Source: Phycisphaerae bacterium
Lineage (GTDB): Bacteria > Planctomycetota > Phycisphaerae > JAJVII01
DNA: 64,000 bases
Assembly (NCBI GenBank): GCA_022072085.1
Contig: JAJVII010000037.1
Location: 1-64,000 of the forward strand
Direction of reading: 5' to 3'
The position numbers were made by a program, and so were the translations under genes. Below, piece after piece: positions 1 to 8,471 of the stretch (the first letter of the stretch is position 1; every line of letters begins with the position of its first letter). Under the pieces are notes generated by a model. That model made no database searches and was not told the DNA's origin. It saw only the letters and a program-made list of their open reading frames with translations.

Positions 1-729
1 CCGGGCCAGCGCCTCCCGCTGGGCCGCCAGCGCCGCGGCTGCGCGGGCCGGGTCGGCGGCCACCTGTTCGGCGGTCCGCTGAAGTTCGGCGGCCACGTCC
101 TTCTGGCCGCTGTCGCTGGCGACGGCGACAAGCTGCTCAAGCGTGCCGCCAGCCGACGAGGCGGCCGCGGCCGCGACGGGCTGGCCGCCCGGGCCCAGGG
201 GGGCGTCGTTGGGCGCGGCCCGTCCCTGGCTGACGATCCAGGCGGTCAGGGCGAAGGCGGCCAGGGCAATCGGCGCGAGGATCCACAGCCGCGTCGCGAT
301 CAGCCGCGTGGTGACGCCGGCGAACGCGTCGCCCCGACCGGCCAGCCGCTCGCCGCGGGCGATGACCGCCTGCTCGACGTCGGTGGGCTGCCCGCGGCCG
401 GCGGGGCGGCGCCCCAGCTCCCACGCGGTGCTCAGCAGCATGTGCGAGTCGGCCTGCCGGTCGAGCCAGGCGAGCAGCCGGTCGGACGAGAGCATTGCCC
501 AGGCCGGTCCGCAGACAGCGGCCGCCAGCAGGGCGCACGCCACGGCCCCGCCGAGCAGCGCCGGGGAGAACGCAGCCGACAACGGCGGCCGCCAGATGAG
601 CAGCGGGACGATGAACGTCAGTGGCAGCAGGACCAGCAGGAGCAGGAGCGTCTCGCCGGTCCGCCGGGCGATCAGCCGGGCGAACCAGCGGCGGCGCAGC
701 CGGTCCAGGTTGGGCGTGGGCGTAGCCAT
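1..729 (-). CDS. Partial membrane protein of unknown function (3' end outside window)
   Basis: The minus strand is open from an ATG at 729 to the window edge, giving the first 243 residues of a longer protein. It is absent from the ORF track because it runs off the end. The N-terminus is basic. Hydrophobic segments lie at about residues 25-45, 55-80 and 145-165. After them comes an Ala/Gln/Glu-rich stretch (for example AAELQRTAEQVAADPARAAA) that looks like the start of a helical or coiled-coil region. A segment like LLAWLDRQADSHMLLSTAWEL resembles the early part of DUF4175-type planctomycete and proteobacterial membrane proteins, but this is a weak impression. It is divergent from the MscS gene. 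No function is assigned. Confidence 0.6.
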   Translation of the reverse strand, partial: MATPTPNLDRLRRRWFARLIARRTGETLLLLLVLLPLTFIVPLLIWRPPLSAAFSPALLGGAVACALLAAAVCGPAWAMLSSDRLLAWLDRQADSHMLLSTAWELGRRPAGRGQPTDVEQAVIARGERLAGRGDAFAGVTTRLIATRLWILAPIALAAFALTAWIVSQGRAAPNDAPLGPGGQPVAAAAASSAGGTLEQLVAVASDSGQKDVAAELQRTAEQVAADPARAAAALAAQREALAR

Positions 730-789
730 TCTCTGCCTACTATCGTAACGCAGCGCGGGCCGGAGGCATACAGGCAGGGCGAAATGAGG

Positions 790-816
790 TTGCCCTGTCT
801 GGCCCGTCGCTATAAT
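790..816 (+). promoter_or_regulatory. Candidate sigma-70-type promoter for the MscS gene
   Basis: TTGCCC and a perfect TATAAT are separated by 15 bp, shorter than the usual 17. The -10 overlaps the region upstream of the TTG start proposed in the ORF track (818). This argues that translation begins at the ATG at 848 instead. Confidence 0.4.
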
Positions 817-847
817 CTTGGCGAAGACCCTTCGGGAACGACTGCCC

Positions 848-1828
848 ATGATCGCATCGATGCTACAGGCGACAGTCCGTGCGGCTGCTCCGGCGTTCGG
901 CTGGGCGGACTTTCGCCGCCTGATCGACCGCATCTGGCAGTTCCAGCTCGTGCGGATCGGCAACAGCGACATCGTGGTCAGCCAGGTCGTGTTCGCGCTG
1001 ATTACGCTGGTGATCGGACTGTGGGTGAGCCGGCGGATCAGCCGATGGCTGCGCAACGCGCTGGTGCGGCGGCTGCACCTGGAGGTCAGCGTCGCGGTCG
1101 CGGTCAACGGCATCGTCTTCTACACGCTGATCGTGGTGGTGGTGCTGCTGTCGTTGCAGGTGGTGAGCATCCCGCTGACGATCTTCGCGTTCCTCGGCGG
1201 CGCCGTGGCGATCGGGCTGGGCTTCGGCGCGCAGAACATCTTCAACAACTTTATCAGCGGTCTGATCCTGCTGGTCGAGCGTCCGGTGCGGATCGGCGAC
1301 TTCGTGCAGGTGGGCGACTCGTACGGCACGGTCGAGGAGATCCGCTACCGCTGCACGCGCATCCGGCGCAGCGACGGCATCGACGTGCTGGTCCCCAACA
1401 GCGCGATGATCGAGCAGAACGTGATCAACTGGACGCTGACCGACCGGCGTGTCCGCGGGCACGTCCGCGTGGGGCTGGCCTACGGTTCGCCGACCGACCG
1501 CGTGCGCGACCTGCTGCTGCGGGCGGCCGACGGGGACGGGCGGGCGCTGAAGGACCCCAGGCCCTGGGTGATCTACGAGGACTTCGGCGACAACGCCCTG
1601 GTCTTCGATCTCTACTTCTGGACCGAGGTGGACTCGCAGATGGAGCTTCGGCGGATATGCAGCGACATCCGCTTTCACATCGACGCGCTGTTCCGCGAGG
1701 CCGCACTGGTGATCGCCTTTCCGCAGCGTGATGTCCACCTGGACACGTCGCGTCCGCTCGACGTACGGATGGTCGCCGGCGAACCGGAGAAGGAAGGCCG
1801 GAAGAGCGACGAAGAGAAGCCGGCCTAG
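848..1828 (+). CDS. Small-conductance mechanosensitive channel, MscS family
   Basis: This 326-residue inner-membrane channel should open under membrane tension to release solutes. Three hydrophobic segments are seen at about 35-60, 80-105 and 110-140. The last contains the Gly/Ala-rich pore helix (FLGGAVAIGLGFGAQNIFNN), the hallmark of MscS TM3. A beta domain with RPVRIGDFVQVGD and VLVPNSAMIEQNVINW follows, also typical of the family. The tail is short and charged (EKEGRKSDEEKPA). The ORF track starts at a TTG at 818, but a TATAAT lies at 811-816, so I prefer the ATG at 848; no strong Shine-Dalgarno is visible. The neighbours are corA and a second MscS protein, suggesting an ion/osmotic group. 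Confidence 0.9.
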   Translation: MIASMLQATVRAAAPAFGWADFRRLIDRIWQFQLVRIGNSDIVVSQVVFALITLVIGLWVSRRISRWLRNALVRRLHLEVSVAVAVNGIVFYTLIVVVVLLSLQVVSIPLTIFAFLGGAVAIGLGFGAQNIFNNFISGLILLVERPVRIGDFVQVGDSYGTVEEIRYRCTRIRRSDGIDVLVPNSAMIEQNVINWTLTDRRVRGHVRVGLAYGSPTDRVRDLLLRAADGDGRALKDPRPWVIYEDFGDNALVFDLYFWTEVDSQMELRRICSDIRFHIDALFREAALVIAFPQRDVHLDTSRPLDVRMVAGEPEKEGRKSDEEKPA

Positions 1829-1873
1829 CCGAAGCTTCCGGGGTAGTGTTGCCTCCGGCGGCGGGGAGGAAGC

Positions 1874-3040
1874 ATGTCCAAACGACGGGGTTCGCGTCAC
1901 TGGCGGCGAGTGCCCAGCGTACGCGTGGGCGAAGCGCCCGGCACACTGCGCGTCGATGAATCGTGGCCGAAGCCGAAGATCCGCGTGATGGCCTGGTCGG
2001 CTGAGAAGCTCGTCGAGGCCGACGTGTCCGACCCGGCCGGGCTGTCGGACTTCCTCGGCCAATGGCCGGTGGTGTGGGTGAACGTGGACGGCCTGGGCGA
2101 TGCGGCGATGTTGCAGGGCCTGGGCGACCTGTTCAAGCTGCATCCCCTGGCGCTGGAAGACGTGGTCAACGTGCCGCAGCGGCCGAAGCTGGAGCTCTAT
2201 GACAGGAACAGTTGCCTGGTGCTCAGCCGCATGGTCCGCGAAAGCGACGGGCTGGGCAGCGAGCAACTCAGCCTGTTCATCGGCGACGGGGTCGTGCTGA
2301 CGTTTCAGGAGCGGAGCGGCGACTGCTTCGACCCGATCCGGGCGCGGATTCGCGCCCAGGGCAGCCGCCTGCGCCAACTCGGCGCGGACTACCTGGCCTA
2401 CGCCCTGATGGACGCCGTCATCGACGCCTACTACCCGGTGATCGAGACCTTCGGCGAGCGGCTGGAGGCGATGGAAACGGCCATCCTGGCCCGTCCGACG
2501 CGCGACGCCATCCGCCACATCCACCGGGCCCGCCGCGACCTGCTGGTGTTGCGCCGGGCGCTGTGGCCGCAGCGCGACGTGCTCAACGCGCTGATCCGCG
2601 ACGAGATGCCGCAGATCGCGCCTGAGACGCGGGTCTATCTCCGCGACTGCTACGACCACCTGGTCCAGATCATGGACCTGATCGAAACCGACCGCGAGCT
2701 GGTCTCCGGCCTGCTGGACGCCTACATGTCCAGCGTGAGCAACCGGATGAACGACGTGATGAAGGTGCTGACGATCATCGCGACGATCTTCATCCCGCTG
2801 GGGTTCATCGCCGGGCTCTACGGAATGAACTTCAGCCCGGAGAACTCGCCGTACAATATGCCCGAACTGCGCTGGCGGTTCGGCTACGAGTACGCGCTGG
2901 GCCTGATGGCCGCCATCGCCGCGGTCATGCTCGGGGTCTTCTGGCGTCTGGGCTGGCTGGGCGGCGGCACGCGGATCGTCGGTCCGCCCGACGAAGAAGA
3001 CGCGGACCCGTCAGCCGACCGAAACGCCAAGGAGCCGTGA
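1874..3040 (+). CDS. corA: Magnesium/cobalt transporter CorA
   Basis: This is a 388-residue CorA-family divalent cation channel, expected to form a homopentamer in the inner membrane. A large cytoplasmic domain (about 1-310) is followed by two C-terminal membrane helices. The diagnostic YGMNF motif sits at the end of the first helix (FIPLGFIAGLYGMNF), and the loop after it carries acidic residues as usual. The helical region with IETFGERLEAMETAILARP is typical of the stalk. A good Shine-Dalgarno (GGGAGGA) precedes the ATG. The stop codon overlaps the start of the next MscS gene by one base, so the two are probably translationally coupled. The tail is acidic (DEEDADPSADRNAKEP). Confidence 0.95.
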   Translation: MSKRRGSRHWRRVPSVRVGEAPGTLRVDESWPKPKIRVMAWSAEKLVEADVSDPAGLSDFLGQWPVVWVNVDGLGDAAMLQGLGDLFKLHPLALEDVVNVPQRPKLELYDRNSCLVLSRMVRESDGLGSEQLSLFIGDGVVLTFQERSGDCFDPIRARIRAQGSRLRQLGADYLAYALMDAVIDAYYPVIETFGERLEAMETAILARPTRDAIRHIHRARRDLLVLRRALWPQRDVLNALIRDEMPQIAPETRVYLRDCYDHLVQIMDLIETDRELVSGLLDAYMSSVSNRMNDVMKVLTIIATIFIPLGFIAGLYGMNFSPENSPYNMPELRWRFGYEYALGLMAAIAAVMLGVFWRLGWLGGGTRIVGPPDEEDADPSADRNAKEP

Positions 3041-4365
3041 TGCATCGAGCCGCACTTCTGTTGCTGGGGATCCTGTCGCTGTCGCCGGCTGCGCGGGCCC
3101 AGACGACACAGCCGGCCGAGCCGCCGGGCCTGATCGGCGCCTGCCGCGACGCCGCCGCGATCAGCGGATTGGCCGGCTCGTGGGCGGCCGAGGTCGGCGA
3201 CGCCCGCGTGCTGCTCCGCCTGGGCGCGGACCGGCGGTTCGACCTGGACGGCCGCACCGGCACGTTCGATGTGCGCGGCGACCACCTGATTCTGACGCCC
3301 GACGCCGCCCCTGACGCCCCCGGCGCTGGCGGGCCGCTGGACTACACGTTCGCGATCCAGCAGGGCGTGCTGACGCTCTCCGGCGGCGACCTGGCGGCGG
3401 GGGTGAGCCTGGAGTTCACGCCCGTTCGGCGGCTGGGCGACTACCGCGGCTTCCTGGCCGCCGCCAGTTGGCAGTGGCTCAAGGCCAAGGGCGGCCGCAT
3501 CCTCTACATCCTGGCCGTGGTCATCGTCTGCCGCCTGGTGCTCTACCTCGTTTCGCTGCTCAGCCACCTGTTGATCTTCTCCGACGCCGGCCCGCTGCGT
3601 TACCTCTACCGGTCCAACCGCAACCGCGCCCGCACGCTGCACTCGCTGGTGCTCAACATCGCCAAGTATGTCGTCTACTTCACGGCGCTGGGGTTCGTGC
3701 TCAACGAGGTGGGGGTGAACTACACGGCCTATCTCGCGTCGCTGTCGGTGATCGGCCTGGCGATCGGTTTCGGCAGCCAGGGGCTGGTGCAGGACGTGGT
3801 CACGGGGTTCTTCCTGATCTTCGAGGGGCAGTTCGACGTCGGCGACATGGTGGAGATTGGCGGGCAGGTCGGCCGCGTCGAGGACCTGGGGCTGCGCATG
3901 ACGCGGCTGCGCAACTACGTCGGCGAAGCGATCATGATCCCCAACCGCAACATCGGCCAGGTGGGCAACTTCAGCCGCGGCGCCCTGCACGCCCGGATCG
4001 ACGTGGCCGTGCCCGCCCCCGACCAGGCCGACGACGCGACGGCGCTGCTGGTGAAGGTCGGCCGCGAGATCGCCAGGCAGTTCGAGGGCGTGATCATCGG
4101 TCCGCCGCTGCCGGGACCGGCCGTGCTGCTGGGCACGGGCGAGTGCTTTGCGCGGCTGCGCGTGGAGCTTTGGCCGGGCCAGCAGTGGGTGATCGACCAG
4201 CAGTTCCTGCCGCGGATCCGCGAGGCGTTCGCCCGGGAGGGCCGCCCGGTCCCCGGCGACCGGATCGCGGCGTTCTACCACGAGCGCCCGCAGGTGCAGT
4301 CGGTCGGGTGGCGCGACGCGCTGGGTAAGCTGCGCTTCTCGCGCAGGAAGGGCCCTCGGGAGTGA
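3040..4365 (+). CDS. MscS-family channel with N-terminal signal peptide and extracytoplasmic domain
   Basis: This 441-residue protein begins with a signal peptide (LLLLGILSLSPAARA) and a QTTQPA linker. A soluble domain of about 110 residues follows, with weak beta character (residues about 30-135) that I do not recognise. The C-terminal half is MscS. Membrane helices lie at about 150-180, 205-225 and 230-255, a pore helix carries SVIGLAIGFGSQGLVQDVVTGF, and the beta domain has GQFDVGDMVEIGG and MIPNRNIGQVGNFSRG. The ATG at 3040 is preferred over the overlapping GTG at 3037 because AAGGAG sits 5 bases upstream. It overlaps corA by one base. The extra domain may sense the periplasm or modulate gating; that is inference. 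Confidence 0.85.
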   Translation: MHRAALLLLGILSLSPAARAQTTQPAEPPGLIGACRDAAAISGLAGSWAAEVGDARVLLRLGADRRFDLDGRTGTFDVRGDHLILTPDAAPDAPGAGGPLDYTFAIQQGVLTLSGGDLAAGVSLEFTPVRRLGDYRGFLAAASWQWLKAKGGRILYILAVVIVCRLVLYLVSLLSHLLIFSDAGPLRYLYRSNRNRARTLHSLVLNIAKYVVYFTALGFVLNEVGVNYTAYLASLSVIGLAIGFGSQGLVQDVVTGFFLIFEGQFDVGDMVEIGGQVGRVEDLGLRMTRLRNYVGEAIMIPNRNIGQVGNFSRGALHARIDVAVPAPDQADDATALLVKVGREIARQFEGVIIGPPLPGPAVLLGTGECFARLRVELWPGQQWVIDQQFLPRIREAFAREGRPVPGDRIAAFYHERPQVQSVGWRDALGKLRFSRRKGPRE

Positions 4366-4532
4366 CCCGGCCCGATGAGGGATGCCGGCGGCGGCGGTTT
4401 TTGCCCCTTCACTTTCCTGTGCCAGACGCGGTAGGATACTAAGGCGTGGTGTTGATCTGCCGTTTGGACGCGAGAGGCAGCACTTCCCGCCAATGAGTTC
4501 TGGAGAAACGCTTGCAGGAGACGAGTCAAGCC

Positions 4533-5399
4533 ATGCGAACCGGCAGACGGCCTGCATTCACGCTGGTGGAACTGATGGTCGTCGCGGCCATCATCGCCGT
4601 GCTGCTGACGCTGACGATCCCGGCCGTGACGGGGATTGTGCGCAGCAGCCACGAGTCGCAGGCGGTGAACCTCGTGCGGGCGTCGCTGACCGGGGCGCGG
4701 TTCTATGCGATGGAGAAGGGCGTGGTCGCGGGCCTGCGGTTCCAGCAGGATGGCAGCATCGTGCCGGTGTACGCCCGCAATTCGAACGAGACCCTTTCGC
4801 TCCAGAACTACACGGCCGTCCCGCTGTACGACATGAAGTCGGTGGAGGGGGAGGGCACGACGCAACTGCCCGGCGCGTGGCGGGTGACCGTCGCCGACGT
4901 CGGCAACTGCAGCAACATCAGCACCAGCGGGGGCCTGATCCAGACCTGGATCGGACCGGGGACGGGCAACCACCTGGCCGACCCGCGGTGGTACAACGAC
5001 GGCGTCGACGCGTGGTTTGTCTATCCGACGGTGCTGTTCGCTCCCAGCGGCAAAGTCATCCTGGGCGACTGCATCTACCGCAGCAATCCGCCCTGGAATC
5101 CGTCGCTGAACGGGGCCTTCGGAAAGGTCGTCGACATCAACTACACCAACCAGACCGCGTGGGCCGGCTGGCGATCGACGACCTACGAAGGCGTCGGCGG
5201 AAGCCAGGACATCCCCGTGCTCACTCCGACGACGACGATGGTGCTTCGCGTGTTCGATTACGCGTCGTTCCGCGGCGAGTACGCCGCCAACAGGAACAAC
5301 TCGCTCTACGCTCTGCTGGAGACCGGCATCGACTGCATGCTCGATCCCAACACTGGAATGGTCGTCCGGATGGACGAATACTCGACCGACAGCAACTGA
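4533..5399 (+). CDS. Type IV prepilin-like protein (N-terminal methylation motif)
   Basis: This 288-residue protein starts with a short basic leader followed by FTLVELMVVAAIIAVLLTL, the class III prepilin signal cleaved by prepilin peptidase PilD. The residue before the cleavage site is Ala (RRPA/F) rather than the usual Gly. The C-terminal domain is probably an extracellular pseudopilin-like fold and contains no further recognisable motif. The track starts at a TTG at 4512. The ATG at 4533 gives a normal leader length and is preferred. It lies 33 bp before a second prepilin-like gene. The pair are probably minor pilins or pseudopilins of a type IV pilus or type II secretion system whose core genes are not in this window. 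Confidence 0.82.
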   Translation: MRTGRRPAFTLVELMVVAAIIAVLLTLTIPAVTGIVRSSHESQAVNLVRASLTGARFYAMEKGVVAGLRFQQDGSIVPVYARNSNETLSLQNYTAVPLYDMKSVEGEGTTQLPGAWRVTVADVGNCSNISTSGGLIQTWIGPGTGNHLADPRWYNDGVDAWFVYPTVLFAPSGKVILGDCIYRSNPPWNPSLNGAFGKVVDINYTNQTAWAGWRSTTYEGVGGSQDIPVLTPTTTMVLRVFDYASFRGEYAANRNNSLYALLETGIDCMLDPNTGMVVRMDEYSTDSN

Positions 5400-5432
5400 C
5401 CTGCCGGCGCCCCTGCGCCGGCCGAGAAGCAC

Positions 5433-6533
5433 ATGGCCACCGACTGCAACACTCGCGATCCGCTGATCCGACCGGCGTTCACGCTGATAGAACTGATGAT
5501 CGCCGTTGGCCTGCTGGCGATGATCTTCGTCGTCGCCAGCTACATCTTCCAGACCTCCACGACGGTGATCGCCAACGCCGAGGCCAGCGCGGAGCTGCTC
5601 ATCCAGTCCAACGCGTTTGCGCGGCGGGTGCGGTCGGACATCGAGGGCGTCGAGAAGAACGGGCTGTTCGTGATCGGACGCCGCAACGTGTCTGCCTATT
5701 CGACGCTGGCCGAATCGTCGCCGGGCATGAAGAAGGCTTTTCGCGCCGACTGGATGAGCTTCTTCACCTGCACCGAGCAGGGCAGCACGACCGACGCCCG
5801 GCTGATCGGGCACATCGCCCGGGTCTTCTACGGCCACGGCGACGTGACGGATGTGAACAGTTCCGACTTCAGCGACGTCACCACCGACTGGGTGCTGATG
5901 CGCCACCAGATCCTGCTGATCCCCCGCCAGCGGATCAGCACGGGGTCGGCCGAGGCCTCCGGCGGCGACGTCCAGGGCCCGGGCCTGGGCTTCGAGGGCG
6001 CCGCCAACAGCGACTACGTCGGCAATATCAAGCAGTTCACCCGGGGGCTGCTGTCCTTCGTCAACCGGGACTTCCGCTGGTACTGGATCATGAACTACAC
6101 CTGGCAGGGCTCGGTGGGCGTGAGCTATGGACCGACCGACAACGGCGGCAATCGCAGGGCCATTGACGAGCCGACCTACTGGCAGACGGCCTCTTTCTAC
6201 TCTGGCGGCATGTCCATGGGCCGACGCTTCCACCTGCTGCCGCACTGCGCCAGCTTCCAGGTGCAGTATGCCATGTCCGAAGATCTGCGGGCCGGCGCCG
6301 GCGGCGGCGTCCTGTGGCGCGATCCCCCGGCCGTCGGCGCGGGCAACCCGGCCGACCCCAACTACGACCTCAACGACCCCCGGCACAGCAACCAGCTCAA
6401 CACCGACGGGCGGCTGATGTTCGGCCCCGGCGACCGCTGGCCTACGCTGCTCAAGATTACCGCGCAATGCTACGACCCGCACGGCCGCCTGCCCGCCGGT
6501 CGACGCACGGAAGTCATCATGCCGATGCCCTGA
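5433..6533 (+). CDS. Second type IV prepilin-like protein
   Basis: This 366-residue protein has a 14-15-residue leader and then FTLIELMIAVGLLAMIFVVAS, a type IV pilin methylation and cleavage site followed by a hydrophobic helix. The long C-terminal region has no conserved family I can name and is unusually large for a major pilin. It is therefore more likely a minor pilin or pseudopilin (GspJ/PilW-like size). Its start is 33 bp after the preceding prepilin-like gene, so the two are probably co-transcribed. Planctomycete genomes carry many such prepilin-like genes. Confidence 0.8.
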   Translation: MATDCNTRDPLIRPAFTLIELMIAVGLLAMIFVVASYIFQTSTTVIANAEASAELLIQSNAFARRVRSDIEGVEKNGLFVIGRRNVSAYSTLAESSPGMKKAFRADWMSFFTCTEQGSTTDARLIGHIARVFYGHGDVTDVNSSDFSDVTTDWVLMRHQILLIPRQRISTGSAEASGGDVQGPGLGFEGAANSDYVGNIKQFTRGLLSFVNRDFRWYWIMNYTWQGSVGVSYGPTDNGGNRRAIDEPTYWQTASFYSGGMSMGRRFHLLPHCASFQVQYAMSEDLRAGAGGGVLWRDPPAVGAGNPADPNYDLNDPRHSNQLNTDGRLMFGPGDRWPTLLKITAQCYDPHGRLPAGRRTEVIMPMP

Positions 6534-6612
6534 TCCGCCGGCCCTTCGTCGGACGTGCGGCTGGGCTGCGCCTCGTACCCGCCCTATACTGGAGTGGGAG
6601 GAGCGATCCGGC

Positions 6613-7992
6613 ATGCCACAGTTCCGCATCGCCAGCGAGATGCCCGTTTCACCCCCGACTCTCTACGCGTGGCACACGCGGCCGGGCGCCATCGATCGGC
6701 TGATTCCCCCCTGGATGCGCGTGCGCATCGTCGAGCGCGGCCGCCTGGCCGACGGCAGCCGCTCCACGCTGGCCGTCCGCAAGCTGGGCCTGTGGCGGCA
6801 ATGGGTGGCCGAGCACTACGACTGCGACCCGCCCAACGGTTTTCGCGACCGCCAGGTCCGCGGGCCCTGGGCGTCGTGGGAGCATCGCCACGCCTTCGAG
6901 CCGCTGCCCGACGGGCGCAGCCGCATGCTCGACGAGATCGACTACCGCCTGCCGCTGGGACCGCTGGGCCTGCTGCTGGCCGGCGGCGTGCGGCGGGATC
7001 TGGCCCGCAGCTTCGCCTACCGCCACGCCCAGTTGCGGCGCGACCTGCTGCGTCACCGCCGGTTCGCCGACGCCGGGGAGCTGCGCATCGCGATCACCGG
7101 CGCGACCGGGCTGATCGGCCGACGGCTGACGCCGTTCCTGACCACCGGCGGCCACGAGGTGCTGGCCGTCACGCGCCGTCCGCCGCCGGGGAGCGGCGCG
7201 ATCGCGTGGGACCCGGCCGCCGGCCGCATCGACGCCGCGGCCCTGGAGGGTCTGGACGCGGTGGTTCACCTGGCCGGCGAGAACATCGCCGGCCGATGGA
7301 CCGCTTCGCGCCGTCGCCGCATCCTCGACAGCCGCACCGGGGGCACGCGGCTGCTGGCCGAGGCGCTGGCCGGGCTCAAGCGGCCTCCGCGCGTGTTGGT
7401 CAGCGCGTCGGCGATCGGCTACTATGGCGACCGCGGCGACGAGTTGCTGTCCGAGCAGAGCCGGCCGGGCGAAGGCTTCCTGCCCGAGGTCTGCGTCGCG
7501 TGGGAGAAGGCGGCCGACGCGGCCCGCGCCGCCGGCATCCGCGTCGTTCACCTGCGGATCGGCATCGTGCTGGCAGCCGACGGCGGGGCGCTGGCCCGGA
7601 TGCTCCCGCCGTTCCGCGCCGGAATGGGCGGACGGCTGGGCGGCGGGCGGCAGTACATGAGCTGGATCGCCATCGACGATCTGATCGGCGCGATCCACTT
7701 CGCGATCATGAGCGACGGCCTGACCGGACCGGCCAACGCCGTCGCACCGCAGGCCGTCACCAACTGGCAGTTCACGCGGGCGCTCGGCCGTGTGCTGCGG
7801 AGGCCGACCGTGACGCCGCTGCCGGGGTTCGCCATCCGCGTGCTGCTGGGCCAGATGGGCCGCGATCTGCTGCTGGCGTCGGCGCGGGTGCAGCCGGCGC
7901 GGCTGACAGCCGCCGGATTCGAGTTCCAGCACCCCGACCTGGAGCAGGCCCTGCGCAGCGAACTGGGCCGCCTGACGGAGGGCACGACATGA
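6613..7992 (+). CDS. SRPBCC domain fused to TIGR01777/YfcH-type NAD-dependent epimerase
   Basis: This 459-residue fusion has two parts. Residues 1 to about 150 resemble a SRPBCC (START-like) ligand-binding domain, with the frequent GPWASWEHRHAFEPLPDG pattern. From about 158 a Rossmann fold of the extended SDR TIGR01777 family begins with RIAITGATGLIGRRL, continuing with VVHLAGENIAGRW and SASAIGYYG. These motifs support nucleotide binding and the Tyr of an SDR active site. No substrate is established for the family; the cell-division-inhibitor label sometimes given to it is not supported. It overlaps tspO by four bases (ATGA) and leads a three-gene block ending in photolyase. That context suggests a light- or isoprenoid/tetrapyrrole-related stress role. 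Confidence 0.85.
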   Translation: MPQFRIASEMPVSPPTLYAWHTRPGAIDRLIPPWMRVRIVERGRLADGSRSTLAVRKLGLWRQWVAEHYDCDPPNGFRDRQVRGPWASWEHRHAFEPLPDGRSRMLDEIDYRLPLGPLGLLLAGGVRRDLARSFAYRHAQLRRDLLRHRRFADAGELRIAITGATGLIGRRLTPFLTTGGHEVLAVTRRPPPGSGAIAWDPAAGRIDAAALEGLDAVVHLAGENIAGRWTASRRRRILDSRTGGTRLLAEALAGLKRPPRVLVSASAIGYYGDRGDELLSEQSRPGEGFLPEVCVAWEKAADAARAAGIRVVHLRIGIVLAADGGALARMLPPFRAGMGGRLGGGRQYMSWIAIDDLIGAIHFAIMSDGLTGPANAVAPQAVTNWQFTRALGRVLRRPTVTPLPGFAIRVLLGQMGRDLLLASARVQPARLTAAGFEFQHPDLEQALRSELGRLTEGTT

Positions 7993-8471
7993 GCCCGGCG
8001 GCCATCCACGTCAAAGGTGCGGGCCTGTTCCTTCTCTGCCTGCTGGTCTGCTTTGCGCCGGGCGTGGTCGGCGGGTGGTTCAAGCCGGGCCCGTGGTACG
8101 CCCAGCTCGTCAAGTCGCCGCTGACCCCGCCGGGCTGGGTGTTCCCCGTCGTCTGGAGCGGGCTCTACCTGCTGATGGCCGTCGCGCTCTTCCTGCTGCT
8201 GCGAAGCGGCCCGATCGCCGCCGGCGTTGCCGTAGCGGCGGGCCTGTTCGCCGCCCAACTCATTCTCAACGGCCTCTGGTCGTGGCTGTTCTTCGGGCTG
8301 CACCGGCCGGGCTGGGCGATGCTCGACCTCGTCGCCCTCTGGACGCTCATCGTCGCGTCGGCGGCCGCGTTCTGGCAGGTCCGCCCGGCAGCCGGCGCGA
8401 TCCTGCTGCCTTACCTGGCGTGGGTCAGCTTCGCGGCCTGGCTCAACTTCGTCGTCTGGAGATGCAACTGA
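7989..8471 (+). CDS. tspO: TspO/MBR family tryptophan-rich membrane protein
   Basis: This 160-residue protein has five hydrophobic helices and the family's Trp-rich signature (GWFKPGPWYAQL, SPLTPPGWVFPVVWSGLYLLM, LNGLWSWLFFGL, AAWLNFVVW). TspO proteins bind tetrapyrroles and related ligands in the membrane. In some bacteria they act in light-dependent porphyrin handling. The ATG overlaps the stop of the upstream gene in an ATGA, and its own stop overlaps the photolyase start by one base. The three genes therefore look tightly coupled. The start is fixed by these overlaps; the larger track ORF starting at 6555 is a read-through of another frame. Confidence 0.93.
   Translation: MSPAAIHVKGAGLFLLCLLVCFAPGVVGGWFKPGPWYAQLVKSPLTPPGWVFPVVWSGLYLLMAVALFLLLRSGPIAAGVAVAAGLFAAQLILNGLWSWLFFGLHRPGWAMLDLVALWTLIVASAAAFWQVRPAAGAILLPYLAWVSFAAWLNFVVWRCN

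Noticed and set aside
863-2659. 598-residue minus-strand ORF
   Set aside because: It lies entirely opposite the MscS and corA genes and has His/Arg/Pro/Gln-rich shadow composition with no motif. Long antisense ORFs are expected in GC-rich DNA.
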